Notes: generated from the sequence alone by a model not told the origin. Counted from the first letter of the stretch, positions 7,406-16,698 are shown. The stretch: DNA of 64,000 bases from Clostridiales bacterium 1_7_47FAA (GCA_000155435.1 DS990260.1:1-64000); one strand, 5' to 3'. A program made the numbers and translations.

Positions 7406-8665
7406 TCATCCAAGTATATCTTCCTGCGATAAACATTCCACGGTCCTTAACAGCACCTCTGTCCCGTCCGCCATATCCTCCGGTGTGGTATATTCATCCG
7501 GACAGTGGCTGACACCCTCGTTAGAGCTCCTCAGGAAAATCATACCCATTGGATACAGTCTTCCCAGCTGCATGGCATCGTGGGCAGGATAGCTCACCAT
7601 GTATTTATGTGGGATCCCTTCCTTCTGTGTACACTGTTCAATCAGTTCCACCAGCCGTTTATCGCAGTGTACCGGTTCCGTATCAATGGTGCTTTTAACC
7701 GAATACGTAAGTCCCCTGTCCTTACACTGCTTCTCCACAAATGCCATCAGGTCATCATAGAGCTGCTGCCACAGACCATCCTCCTTTTCCCTGAAGTCCA
7801 CAGGCACAATGGCCTGGTTAGCCACTATGTTGTGCTCTGCCGGCCTGGCCTCTATGTATCCCACCGTACCTCTGGTGGTGGAGCCGGATTCCAGGGCCAG
7901 TCTCTCCACCTCACATGCGATTGCTGCCGCTGCCGCCATGGCGTCATGCCTGTCCTCCATTGCCATTCCTCCTGCATGGGCAGACACACCGTTTAATGTA
8001 ATATAAAATTGTTTGATGCCCGCTATGTCTGTCACCACGGCCATTGGCAGATTCTCATGAAGCAGGTAACATCCCTGTTCAATATGCAGTTCTATGAATG
8101 CATAATAATCGCCTTTTTTAATATAACTGCCAGGGAAATTATCCGGCTCCAGGCCCATATCAAAATCCAGCATGGCCTGTTTCATGGTAATACCGGTTGC
8201 CCTGTCCGTGGAAGTCACGGCATAATCCTCAGGAAGCATGCCGCAGATTGCCTTACTGCCAAAATGCCCTCCCAGGAACTGGCTTGCCTCTTCATTGACA
8301 AAGGCAATCATTTCAATGGGCCTTCGGGGCCTGATATGGTTCTCAGACAATGTGGTAAGCACTTCCAAGGCCGCCATGACTCCTGCCAGTCCATCAAACT
8401 TACCGCCCATGGGTACCGTATCAAAATGGGATCCTGTCAGTATGGGCGGTAAGTCCTCCTGTCCTTCCAGCTTTGCATAGATATTGCCCACTGTGTCCAT
8501 ACGCACGGTCAGTCCTGCTTCCTTCATCCAGCCCATAAGCACCTGACATGCCTCCCTGTAAGCCGGCGTCCATGCAAACCTGCTGATTCCTCCCCGGGGA
8601 TCCGCACCAATCCCTCCTACATACTGCAGGCGCTCCCATAAACGTTCCCTGTTAATCTCCAGCAT
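7406..8665 (-). CDS. M20-family N-carbamoyl-amino-acid / allantoate-type amidohydrolase
   Basis: This 419-residue zinc enzyme belongs to the HyuC/AllC branch of the M20 peptidase superfamily. Metal ligands are seen in TGSHFDTVPMGGKFDG (His, Asp near residues 79-90), FVNEEASQF (Glu pair), HIEQG and the C-terminal GVSHCPDEYT. A lid/dimer domain lies between them. The family cleaves N-carbamoyl or ureido bonds, releasing carbamate-derived CO2 and ammonia. It sits two bases from the upstream cyclic-amidohydrolase gene, whose ring-opened ureido product is the expected substrate type. The exact substrate is not determined. Confidence 0.92.
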   Translation of the reverse strand: MLEINRERLWERLQYVGGIGADPRGGISRFAWTPAYREACQVLMGWMKEAGLTVRMDTVGNIYAKLEGQEDLPPILTGSHFDTVPMGGKFDGLAGVMAALEVLTTLSENHIRPRRPIEMIAFVNEEASQFLGGHFGSKAICGMLPEDYAVTSTDRATGITMKQAMLDFDMGLEPDNFPGSYIKKGDYYAFIELHIEQGCYLLHENLPMAVVTDIAGIKQFYITLNGVSAHAGGMAMEDRHDAMAAAAAIACEVERLALESGSTTRGTVGYIEARPAEHNIVANQAIVPVDFREKEDGLWQQLYDDLMAFVEKQCKDRGLTYSVKSTIDTEPVHCDKRLVELIEQCTQKEGIPHKYMVSYPAHDAMQLGRLYPMGMIFLRSSNEGVSHCPDEYTTPEDMADGTEVLLRTVECLSQEDILG

Positions 8666-8667
8666 CT

Positions 8668-10035
8668 TTATTCCCCTTTCTGTCCTTTGATGAATTTGCC
8701 GCTTCCCGGCATCGTATATATCATACCTTCCCCATAAACCTTAGTACCTCTGACAAAGGTTGCCACTGTACGGCACAGCAGTTCCCTGCCCTCATAAGGG
8801 AACCTGGTACTTTTTGTCTTAGAAAAGCTTCCCTTCCTGCTGTATTTCCATCTGCAGTCCATGTCCATCAGGGCCAGGTCCGCATCCGCCCCAACCTGGA
8901 TTGTTCCTTTTTGCGGATATAAACCAAACCTTCTGGCTGCATTGGCTGCACATAATGCCGCCAGCCTGTGGGCCGGGATTCCCCGCTTTATGACGGCCTC
9001 GGATATCATGAGCGGATATGATATATCTATGGAAGGCGCGCCGCCTGCCGCATTCCAGCCATTGCCGTCCTTTGGTTCTTTATCTTCCCTGGTATACGGG
9101 GCGTGGTCCGTCCCCAGGTAATCAATGGTCCCGTCCCTAAGATAGTCCCACATCCGCTCCATCCGCTCCCTGCTTCTAAGAGGCGGCTGGATCAGTGCAT
9201 AGGTTCCTGAGTCATAATTATCTTCATGATTCAGGAGGAAGTAGTGTGAGCAGCTTTCCACTGTTACATCCACGCCATCAGCCTTGGCCCTCTTTAGAAG
9301 TTCCGCCCCTTCCGGTATGGATAAGTGGCAGATGTGAAGAGGACAGCCGGAGGCTTTGGCCAAAGCAACCGCATTTTGGATTGCAAGCAGCTCCGCATAA
9401 TATGGCCTGGCCTTATCATGCAGGCTTAGATTCCATGGTGTATCCTGATAACGCATTTTTAGTTCGCGGATGATATTCTCATCTTCGGCATGAAACCCAA
9501 GGATTTTACCATACTTTTTCACTTCTTCCATGGCATCCATCTGCTGCTGGTGGTCCAGCCACTTGAATTGTGGCCCTGCATCCAGGGTAAAACCTTTGAA
9601 TGCAATACAGCCAAGTTCATGCAGCTCTTTTATATGGCTGTTGCCTCCTGCTATCGCCCCTCCCCACAGGGCGAAATCCACCACCGCATGCCTGGATGCA
9701 CGTTCATATTTCAGATAAAATGTTTCCTTATCTATGACTGGCGGACTACTGTTAGGCATTTCCATTACCAGTGTATATCCTCCTGAGGCAGCTGCCCTTG
9801 TCCCACATTCCCAGTCTTCCCTGTACTCGGCTCCCGGGTCGAAAAAGTGGGTATGGGTGTCAATTCCTCCTGGGAACACATACAGACCGGAGGCATCAAT
9901 GACCTCATCAGCGTCCGTATCGCAGCCATCCTGAAGGATTGCCGCTATCTTTTCCCCTTTCACTGCAAGAGATGCATTCAGGGTTCCATTCTCCAATACC
10001 AATGTTCCATTCTTGATTATTTTATCAAATCTCAT
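8668..10035 (-). CDS. Cyclic amidohydrolase (hydantoinase/allantoinase-like)
   Basis: This 455-residue TIM-barrel amidohydrolase carries the HxH metal pair in GGIDTHTHF, the lysine expected to be carbamylated in GCIAFKGFTLDAG, ligands in FHAEDEN and ICHLS, and the catalytic Asp in GTDHAPYT. It belongs to the dihydropyrimidinase/allantoinase/dihydroorotase group and opens a cyclic amide or ureide ring by hydrolysis. The start was set at the ATG giving MRFDKIIKNG; the longer frame overlaps the previous gene. All catalytic residues are intact. It is paired with the M20 N-carbamoylase-like gene, the classic two-step ring-opening arrangement. Confidence 0.92.
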   Translation of the reverse strand: MRFDKIIKNGTLVLENGTLNASLAVKGEKIAAILQDGCDTDADEVIDASGLYVFPGGIDTHTHFFDPGAEYREDWECGTRAAASGGYTLVMEMPNSSPPVIDKETFYLKYERASRHAVVDFALWGGAIAGGNSHIKELHELGCIAFKGFTLDAGPQFKWLDHQQQMDAMEEVKKYGKILGFHAEDENIIRELKMRYQDTPWNLSLHDKARPYYAELLAIQNAVALAKASGCPLHICHLSIPEGAELLKRAKADGVDVTVESCSHYFLLNHEDNYDSGTYALIQPPLRSRERMERMWDYLRDGTIDYLGTDHAPYTREDKEPKDGNGWNAAGGAPSIDISYPLMISEAVIKRGIPAHRLAALCAANAARRFGLYPQKGTIQVGADADLALMDMDCRWKYSRKGSFSKTKSTRFPYEGRELLCRTVATFVRGTKVYGEGMIYTMPGSGKFIKGQKGE

Positions 10036-10040
10036 CACAT

Positions 10041-11033
10041 TCACTTGACCTTCCCGAAAATCATAGGATACGCTTCTGCCCATGCAATATAATCTTCCAT
10101 GGCCTTTTCCATATCATACCGCGGCGTATAGCCGGCCATGCAAAGCCGCTCAACCGACATAGGGGCATTGTCTTCCGTCCCGTGGTAAAACACGTTGGAC
10201 ATCTCATTTTCTTTTACAAAATGCCATCCAAATCCTGGGAAATGCCTGGTCAGCGCCTGGCACCAGTCTGCAATGGACCATATATGACAGGAGCTCAGAT
10301 TATAGATGTCAAAACCACAGGAAGCTTCGGCCAGCAGATAAAGGGAATCAGCAATATCCCTGCTGTATACCCAGCTGGTTCGGTTCGGCCTTTTTAAGAC
10401 CGCAGTCTTACCCTCCATCGCATACTTAAGCGTGATACAGGGGGCGCTCATCTTATCCCTGAAATGGGTAGGCCTTTCCCATGGTCCAAAGACATCCCCC
10501 AGCCTGGCGCACAATATGTCCATATTATGTAGGTATTTATAACGGAGGGCCAGTTTTTCAGAAGCGAATTTAGATATCTGATACAGATTTTCCGGCTTAA
10601 GATTGTCCATATCCTCCTTCAGGATATCTGCCTCAAATGCAGTTGTCCCATAGGCAGCAATGGAGCTTACATAGATGAATCTCCTGATACCTGCTTTCAC
10701 GGATGCATCCAGCATGTTCAGTGTCCCGCCGCAGTTCACATCAAATATATGTCTGGTGTCACTGCGCTCCCGCTCTTCTGTCACGGTTATCACTGCCATG
10801 TGTATAACCGTGTCCGCACCGCTTGTATCCAGTACTGCAGATAATTTCTCCCGTTCCAGGATATCCCCCTGTATAAAATGATATACACCGGGAAGGCGGC
10901 TGAAATAATCTTCCACGATATCTGAAATGTTACAGCAGTCATAATTATAGACCTGGATGCCTTTTTTCAGAAAGCACTCCATGACATTGATTCCGATGAA
11001 ACCGGAACCGCCTGTAAGAAACAATTTCTCCAT
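10041..11033 (-). CDS. NAD-dependent epimerase/dehydratase (extended SDR)
   Basis: The 330-residue protein has the Rossmann motif TGGSGFIG near the N-terminus, VSSIAAYG, and the catalytic YQISK. C-terminal positions match the extended SDR family that acts on sugar nucleotides or related sugars. The start follows GAGGACAGG; an ATG 11 codons upstream is less likely. It lies five bases before the cyclic amidohydrolase start and 83 bases after the solute-binding protein gene. Its presence hints that the imported compound carries, or yields, a sugar-like moiety; that is inference. Confidence 0.9.
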   Translation of the reverse strand: MEKLFLTGGSGFIGINVMECFLKKGIQVYNYDCCNISDIVEDYFSRLPGVYHFIQGDILEREKLSAVLDTSGADTVIHMAVITVTEERERSDTRHIFDVNCGGTLNMLDASVKAGIRRFIYVSSIAAYGTTAFEADILKEDMDNLKPENLYQISKFASEKLALRYKYLHNMDILCARLGDVFGPWERPTHFRDKMSAPCITLKYAMEGKTAVLKRPNRTSWVYSRDIADSLYLLAEASCGFDIYNLSSCHIWSIADWCQALTRHFPGFGWHFVKENEMSNVFYHGTEDNAPMSVERLCMAGYTPRYDMEKAMEDYIAWAEAYPMIFGKVK

Positions 11034-11116
11034 AGACCTGTCCTCATCAGGATGGGAGGACTGCATGATGTTTATTCTGACTTCATTATGCAGTCCCCAC
11101 CCTATTAGCTGTTACG

Positions 11117-12190
11117 TTATTTTAAGTTAAGCGTCCCAAGTGGATCTAAAATCTTAATAACCTCGGGGTCATGGATATTATCTGCATCAACAAGCCAATA
11201 GGCGCTTTCTGTCACATCAGGAAAATCTGATTTCCCATCAATTGCCTCAATCGCTGCTGTTACAGAATTATATCCTAATCCATATGGATTCTGTGAAATA
11301 AGGGCATCGAGACTACCGTCATAAATATTATTAATTAACTCCTCAGAAGAGTCGTACCCAACAGCAAGAATATCTGTGCGGCCTTCATCCTTTAATATCT
11401 TGCTGACACCTGCCGAAGCTCCTTCATTACAACAGAATACTGCAACCAAATCAGGATGTTCTGATAATAAATCCTGCATTGTATTTGCGGCCTTCTCCCT
11501 GTCACCCTCTGTGTGATAAACACCCACTAATTCAAAGCCATCATGTTTTTTAAGTTCGTTTTCAAAGCCCCTGTCACGCTGTTGGATGACATCTGTTCCT
11601 GCCTCTGCCGATACCACGGCAACTTTTCCGCCGTCCGGTAACTTTTCTGCTATATAAGCCGCACCTGCTGCTGCCGCTGCTTCATGATTTACCGATACAG
11701 TCGTTAGACATACGGATGGGTTCATCTCATCATCAAATGTAATTACAGGAATATCCAAAGAGGCCATCGTATCGTTAATTGCTTTTGCATCGATAGAGGA
11801 AATAACAAGTGCATCAATTCCTGACATCATCATGTCTTCAACTATATTCTGTTGTGTGGCCGTATCCGTAGAAGAATTAGTCCCCTGATAGTTAATGGTA
11901 TAGCCATGTTCAGCCGCAGCATCCTCAGCGCCCTGGCGTACCATTTTGTAGAAATCGAACAGTGTTGATTTAGGGATTACACCAATCACCTTTGTTGCTT
12001 CAGAGGCTGGCTGCTCCTCTTTCTTTTCCTCTGTCCCTGCTTCCGTCTTTTCCGCTTCTGTCTTAGCTGCTTCTGTCTGTGCTTCTGCCTTTGTCTCCGG
12101 AGCCGCCGTGGTTTCTCCCCCGCCTGCACATCCTGCAAGGCTCCCTGCCAACATGACCGCTGCTAATGTTACTGCTAATCTTTTCTTCAT
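11117..12190 (-). CDS. Sugar-type ABC importer solute-binding lipoprotein
   Basis: The 357-residue protein has a lipoprotein signal (L-A-G-C, Cys 21), then a roughly 45-residue Glu/Ala/Thr/Lys linker and a type I periplasmic-binding fold of the ribose/galactose class (KVIGVIPKSTLFDFYKMV, GIDALVISSIDAKAIND, DILAVGYDSSEELINN). Such proteins capture sugars, nucleosides, autoinducer-2 or small amides at the cell surface. It is encoded directly after the permease and ATPase genes. The ribosome binding site is AAAAGGAG. The acidic linker is longer than average, a feature common in lipoproteins of this clade. Confidence 0.94.
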   Translation of the reverse strand: MKKRLAVTLAAVMLAGSLAGCAGGGETTAAPETKAEAQTEAAKTEAEKTEAGTEEKKEEQPASEATKVIGVIPKSTLFDFYKMVRQGAEDAAAEHGYTINYQGTNSSTDTATQQNIVEDMMMSGIDALVISSIDAKAINDTMASLDIPVITFDDEMNPSVCLTTVSVNHEAAAAAGAAYIAEKLPDGGKVAVVSAEAGTDVIQQRDRGFENELKKHDGFELVGVYHTEGDREKAANTMQDLLSEHPDLVAVFCCNEGASAGVSKILKDEGRTDILAVGYDSSEELINNIYDGSLDALISQNPYGLGYNSVTAAIEAIDGKSDFPDVTESAYWLVDADNIHDPEVIKILDPLGTLNLK

Positions 12191-12239
12191 ATGCCTTCTC
12201 CTTTTAAAATATATTTATTGCCGCGTATTACGGCAATCG

Positions 12240-13193
12240 TTACTTTTTCAAACGTTCCCGTACAACTTCCAGGAATACCGCAGAGATGATTACCACACCG
12301 ATTGCCACCTGCTGCCAGAAATAATTCAGTCCAATCAGATTCAGTCCATTGCTGAGCACGCCGATAATGAATGCTCCCACAATTGTTCCGGCAATGCTTC
12401 CCTTACCGCCTGATAATGTTGCGCCGCCTATGACGGAGGCGGCAATGGCATTCGTCTCATATAAATCGCCGGCCGTGGGGGCTGCGGAGGAAACCCTTGC
12501 AGCCAGAAGCATTCCCGCAAATGCCACCAGGGCGCCGCTGATAACATAGTTCAGCACCTTAATCCGGTTGACCGGAATACCCGAAAGATAGGCGGCCTGT
12601 TCATTGCTTCCAATGGCATAGACGTAACGCCCAAATTTGCTCTTTTTCAGTAAGATAGCCATGACAACAGCAATGACTGCCATGAATACAACCGCCCATG
12701 GAAGCCAGCCCCAAAGCTTTCCGGACCCAATCCAGGTAAATTCTGATTTCAGGCCTGACATAGGGACACCATCCATGATGACCAGGACTATGCCCCGGAA
12801 AATACTGTTTGTCCCCAATGTGGCTATGAATGGCACTATCCCCAGCACCGTAATGACAAATGCATTAAAGGCGCCCAGTGCCATCCCTGTCCCAAGAGCC
12901 AGCAGCATGGCGGCCGGTACCGGGATTCCGGCCTTCATGGCCGATGCCACTACCAGGCCTGAAAAAGCCACTCCGGCTCCAACGGACAGGTCAATACAGC
13001 CGCTGGCAATAATGTATGTTTCTGCAATGGCAACAATAACCGCTACCGATGTCTGTGTGGCAATATTCAACAGGTTCCTCTGTGTCAGGAAACTTTTAGT
13101 CGTGATTGAAAAAAACACGCACAATATCAAAAGTCCTGTCAGTGTAAAAATAATCTGTGTATTAATATTCTTCTTTTGACTTTTCGCACCCAT
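12240..13193 (-). CDS. ABC importer permease, RbsC type
   Basis: This 317-residue membrane protein has eight to ten hydrophobic segments of the BPD_transp_2 family (ribose/xylose/AI-2 importers). Family features include ASGCIDLSVGAGVAFSG, GLVVASAMKAGIPVP and the late IAASVIGGATLSGGKGSI segment. It forms the membrane channel for the neighbouring double ATPase and the binding protein. It lies 25 bases after the ATPase gene. Confidence 0.95.
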   Translation of the reverse strand: MGAKSQKKNINTQIIFTLTGLLILCVFFSITTKSFLTQRNLLNIATQTSVAVIVAIAETYIIASGCIDLSVGAGVAFSGLVVASAMKAGIPVPAAMLLALGTGMALGAFNAFVITVLGIVPFIATLGTNSIFRGIVLVIMDGVPMSGLKSEFTWIGSGKLWGWLPWAVVFMAVIAVVMAILLKKSKFGRYVYAIGSNEQAAYLSGIPVNRIKVLNYVISGALVAFAGMLLAARVSSAAPTAGDLYETNAIAASVIGGATLSGGKGSIAGTIVGAFIIGVLSNGLNLIGLNYFWQQVAIGVVIISAVFLEVVRERLKK

Positions 13194-13218
13194 ATAGCCT
13201 ACCTCAATTCCTTTTCAT

Positions 13219-14715
13219 TTAATGAGCCATTGCATATTTCAGTATCTTATCCTGTTCCAGTTCCTCCCTGCCAAGCTCCCCTGTGATCCTTCCCTCACAC
13301 ATGACCAGGACCCGGTCGCTCATACCGATGATTTCCGGCAGTTCTGAGGATATCATGATTATGGTCACGCCCTGGAGCACCAGCTGATACATAAGCTCAT
13401 AAATCTCATACTTGGCATTCACGTCAATCCCCCTTGTGGGTTCATCCAGAATCAGTATCCGTGACTCCCTGCACAGCCATTTCGCCACAACCACCTTTTG
13501 CTGGTTTCCTCCCGACAATGTTTTTACCAGCTGTTCCATCCCCCTTGTCTTGATGCTCATCTTGCTGATATACTGTTCCACTGCCGTATCCACCATGCTG
13601 TCATTTACAAATCCGCCCTTGCAGAACTTATCGAGACTGGCAATTGAAATATTCCCCCTCAAGGTCTGCTCCAGCATAAGACCATCCTTTTTCCGGTCTT
13701 CCGTTATATACCCCACCCCCTGGGCAATGGCCTGGTAGGGTGATGTAATATGTGTAACCTTTCCATTAATCCTTATTTCCCCGGAGTCAATCCTGTCCGC
13801 GCCGAAAATCGCCCTGGCCAGCTCCGTCCGCCCGGCACCCATAAGTCCGGCAATCCCGAGGATTTCACCCTCATACGCATCAAAGCTGATATCATGCAGT
13901 TTATTGGATATGTTCAACCCACTGACCTCCAGGGTCTTCTTTCCCCTTTTATAGTCAGGTCTTGGCGGGAACTTCTGCGTCAGTTCACGTCCGACCATCT
14001 CCTGTATCAGCAAATCCTTAATGGAACTATCATACTCATGTTCCGATATCAGTTTTCCATCCCGAAGCACGGTCACCCGGTCCACAATGGCATCCAGGTC
14101 GCTCATTCTGTGGGAAATATATATAATTGCCACCCCATCATTTTTCAGCCTTCTTACAATATCAAACAATGTATCAATTTCTGAATCCGTAAGTGCTGCC
14201 GTAGGCTCATCCATGATAAGCAGTTCGCAGTTGGTGGATAACGCCTTGGCAATCTCAACCATCTGCTGTTCCGCCACGCTGAGGGTATCCACCTTCCGTG
14301 ACGGTGAGATGGATGAGCAGTTAAGCCACTCCAGCAGCTGTTCTGCCTGCCTGTTCAGCCTGGAATCATTGATGAATCCCTTTAAGGACATCTGCGGCTC
14401 GCGTCCGATGAAAATATTCTCAGCCACAGTCAGGTCCGGAAGCAGGTTGAATTCCTGATAGACGATTCCGATTCCATAATCATGGATTTCCCTCGGATGA
14501 TTGATTTTAAGCGTTTTTCCCCTGTAAAGGATGGTACCTTGGTCTGCTTCCAATACACCTGTAAGGATTTTCATCAGGGTTGACTTTCCTGCTCCATTTT
14601 CTCCTAACAGGGCATGTATTTCTCCTTTTCGTATTTTAAGGTTTATGTCCGACAGGACCTTAACCGTACTGAATGATTTAGAAATCCCCTGTGTTTCCAG
14701 CAAATACTCTCCCAT
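13219..14715 (-). CDS. ABC importer ATPase, duplicated RbsA/MglA type
   Basis: The 498-residue protein has two fused nucleotide-binding domains. The first carries GENGAGKST, a signature-region LSVAEQQMVEIAKAL and LIMDEPTAAL. The second lacks a full Walker A (GLMGAGRTE), as is usual in this family, but has LSGGNQQKVVVAKWL and LILDEPTRGIDVNAK. It energises import by the permease encoded next. Start after AGGAGAATGTAA; 21 bases downstream of the SDR gene. Confidence 0.96.
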   Translation of the reverse strand: MGEYLLETQGISKSFSTVKVLSDINLKIRKGEIHALLGENGAGKSTLMKILTGVLEADQGTILYRGKTLKINHPREIHDYGIGIVYQEFNLLPDLTVAENIFIGREPQMSLKGFINDSRLNRQAEQLLEWLNCSSISPSRKVDTLSVAEQQMVEIAKALSTNCELLIMDEPTAALTDSEIDTLFDIVRRLKNDGVAIIYISHRMSDLDAIVDRVTVLRDGKLISEHEYDSSIKDLLIQEMVGRELTQKFPPRPDYKRGKKTLEVSGLNISNKLHDISFDAYEGEILGIAGLMGAGRTELARAIFGADRIDSGEIRINGKVTHITSPYQAIAQGVGYITEDRKKDGLMLEQTLRGNISIASLDKFCKGGFVNDSMVDTAVEQYISKMSIKTRGMEQLVKTLSGGNQQKVVVAKWLCRESRILILDEPTRGIDVNAKYEIYELMYQLVLQGVTIIMISSELPEIIGMSDRVLVMCEGRITGELGREELEQDKILKYAMAH

Positions 14716-14736
14716 TTACATTCTCCTGTCATCTGT

Positions 14737-15498
14737 TTAAAACATCACATCCCCCAGATTTGGCCCCAGGGTCTGTCCGGTATAAAGGTTGCCATCGGGT
14801 TCTGCCGCCAGGAATACTGCGGTTGGCAGGATTTCCTCCAGCTCCCCGAACCTGGGCAGCACCAGCTCTGCTTCTTTGTTCTTTCTCCACTCATCGCTGA
14901 CCACTCCCATAAGCTGTGTCTCAATGGGTCCGGGAGCAATGCAGTTTGCTGTGATGTTATATCTTCCAACTTCCCGCGCCAGGGATTTGGTGAATCCAAT
15001 CACGCCGGCTTTGGCAGCAGCGTAATGACAGTGCTCCACGCTCCCCTTCTGTCCTACCTGGGATGCAATGTTGATAATCCTTCCAAAATTCTGCTTTATC
15101 ATCACCGGAACAGCATATTTGCATGTGAAATAATTACTTGTAAGATCCACCGCTATCATCCGGTTCCATTCCTCTGTGGTAATCTCAGTCAGCAGTTTTG
15201 GATTCGATATCCCTGCACAGTTTATCAATACATCAATACGTCCAAATGCATCTACCGCAGTGTCAATGAGCTTTTTGGCAACGGCTTCATCCGAGATATC
15301 CCCTTCTACCAGTACCACCTTTACCCCGCAGGCTTCCAGGCCTTCCTTGAATTTCTTCATTCCCTCAGGATCCTGTTTGTAGTGGTTCAGGACAAGGTGG
15401 GAACCTTCTTTTGCGAATATGCCAGGAAATCCGCTGCTCATCCCATATCCGCAGCCGGCCCCTGTCATCACTGTAATTTTACCTTCCAATTTTTTCAT
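14737..15498 (-). CDS. SDR family oxidoreductase
   Basis: This 253-residue classical short-chain dehydrogenase has TGAGCGYGMSSG (cofactor loop, slightly unusual in having Cys-Gly-Tyr), NCAGISN, a catalytic Ser in IINIASQVG and Y-A-A-A-K in HCHYAAAKAG. It resembles FabG-like sugar-alcohol or hydroxyacid dehydrogenases. As first gene of the operon after the cre-like site and with AGGAGGG at its start, it should be the best expressed. The substrate is unknown; a polyol or hydroxy intermediate fits the neighbours. Confidence 0.92.
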   Translation of the reverse strand: MKKLEGKITVMTGAGCGYGMSSGFPGIFAKEGSHLVLNHYKQDPEGMKKFKEGLEACGVKVVLVEGDISDEAVAKKLIDTAVDAFGRIDVLINCAGISNPKLLTEITTEEWNRMIAVDLTSNYFTCKYAVPVMIKQNFGRIINIASQVGQKGSVEHCHYAAAKAGVIGFTKSLAREVGRYNITANCIAPGPIETQLMGVVSDEWRKNKEAELVLPRFGELEEILPTAVFLAAEPDGNLYTGQTLGPNLGDVMF

Positions 15499-15526
15499 GT
15501 TACCCTCCTGCTTTTGATAATTTATT

Positions 15527-15541
15527 TGAAATTGTTTTCAT
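15527..15541 (-). promoter_or_regulatory. cre-like catabolite repression site
   Basis: ATGAAAACAATTTCA on the minus strand fits the CcpA operator consensus WTGNAARCGNWWWCA at all but one position (A for the central G) and is near-palindromic. It lies 29-43 bases before the SDR start codon, where binding would block the operon's promoter or early transcription. Confidence 0.55.
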
Positions 15542-15564
15542 TAACATTACCGGATTTTGGGTAC

Positions 15565-15618
15565 AAAAAATACACCTTCTTCAATTCCCTGAAAAAGAAT
15601 CCGGTTCCGGTGTATTTT
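15565..15618 (-). terminator. Terminator after the DauR-type regulator gene
   Basis: A 10-bp stem, AAAATACACC paired across 15567-15576 and 15609-15618, is followed on the minus strand by TTTTTTG. It separates the regulator gene from the downstream transport/catabolic operon, so that operon needs its own promoter. Confidence 0.75.
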
Positions 15619-15722
15619 ATTGTGCTGCTTGTGTCGTCCTGCGCAGATGACAGATTCTGTATGTCTGGGATTCTGTATCCTGATCATCCACACCAGGTGG
15701 CACTGGTTAACAAGCTGCCCGT

Positions 15723-16385
15723 TTATTCAGTTTTTGTTCCTGCTTCTTCCTTTTTTATCATATCCAGATATGCGTACATGGTATATTTGGATATTCCCAG
15801 AAATGACTGTATGCGCTCTCCTGATTTGGTTATGAGGAATGCTCCCTTATCATTCAGATATTTCAGGAACTGGAGCTTTTCTTCCCTGTTCATGACGCCT
15901 GCGGGTTTGCCCACCAGCTTCTGGCCTTCCTGAAGAAGATATTCCAATAACTGATTCACTTCCGTTACAAACACTTCCTGTTTGTCTGTTGCATTGATAT
16001 CATAGTGGTTCATTTCCTTCAGATAGCTTTCCAGCTTAACGCTTTCTGTAATATCCGTATTCACACAGAGACATCCAATCAGACCGCCTTCCTCATCCTT
16101 GATGTACAGGGACGAGGACCTCAATATCCTGTTATCCCTCAGCTGTGTGATGTAATTAAACCGGTTGCCATCCTTTACCGTTCCCTGAAGGACCTCAAGT
16201 CCCAGATTGCTTCCCGTGCCTCCTATCTCACGCCCTGTTATATGACCGTTCCGGATGTCCACGATTGTGTTGGCATAATCCTTCTTCAGGTCATGCAGGA
16301 CCACTTCTGTATGTGGACCCAGCTGCTGTTCCAGCATGTCCATCAACTGTGTTAAAAACTTTTTTTCATCTTTCAACTCTTTCAT
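15723..16385 (-). CDS. YheO/DauR-type PAS-HTH transcriptional regulator
   Basis: The 220-residue protein has an N-terminal YheO-like PAS domain (residues 10-125, with LGPHTEVVLHDLKKDYANTI and ending CLCVNTDITESVKLE) and a C-terminal HTH_22 region (residues 165-215, GAFLITKSGERIQSFLGISK). DauR, of this family, represses D-arginine catabolism. The start follows AAAAGGAAACAGGGAT; the longer upstream frame includes the promoter and is rejected. It is encoded immediately upstream of, and co-directional with, the transport/amidohydrolase operon and is its most likely regulator. Confidence 0.9.
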   Translation of the reverse strand: MKELKDEKKFLTQLMDMLEQQLGPHTEVVLHDLKKDYANTIVDIRNGHITGREIGGTGSNLGLEVLQGTVKDGNRFNYITQLRDNRILRSSSLYIKDEEGGLIGCLCVNTDITESVKLESYLKEMNHYDINATDKQEVFVTEVNQLLEYLLQEGQKLVGKPAGVMNREEKLQFLKYLNDKGAFLITKSGERIQSFLGISKYTMYAYLDMIKKEEAGTKTE

Positions 16386-16409
16386 ATCCCTGTTTCCTTT
16401 TCTGATTGT

Positions 16410-16438
16410 ATAATAGCACACTTTTTGTCTGCCGTAAA
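16410..16438 (-). promoter_or_regulatory. Promoter of the DauR-type regulator
   Basis: On the minus strand TTTACG (16433-16438), a 17-base spacer and TATTAT (16410-16415) lie 25 bases before the start. One ACTTTTTGT motif falls in the spacer (16420-16428) and a second just upstream of the -35 (16440-16448), 20 bases apart. This is a plausible autoregulatory arrangement. Confidence 0.5.
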
Positions 16439-16698
16439 GACTTTTTGTAAGATTATTGTGTTTTTGTACTTTATATACCATTTTAGTCATGATATTTTAT
16501 GTATATTTCACATATTTTATCCTGTTTTTAAGCTAGTTCAAAACTTTTTGTCTTGTTTTCTCCTTCCTTTCCGTTTGATGCATCCAGTCATGGGGATATA
16601 TCCTTCCATATCTTACAAAAAGTCAGCTTCCCCCCTATTGTACCTAATATTACCAGCTGTATCAACCCCCTCCCATCATTCCGCAAAAATACCTTCAG

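Noticed and set aside
7378-7413. Longer N-terminus for RidA
   Set aside because: The extra 12 residues overlap the previous gene, are not family-like, and the better ribosome binding site serves the inner ATG.
15025-15933. Plus-strand frame of 302 codons
   Set aside because: Runs antisense across the SDR gene, terminator and regulator; no family similarity.
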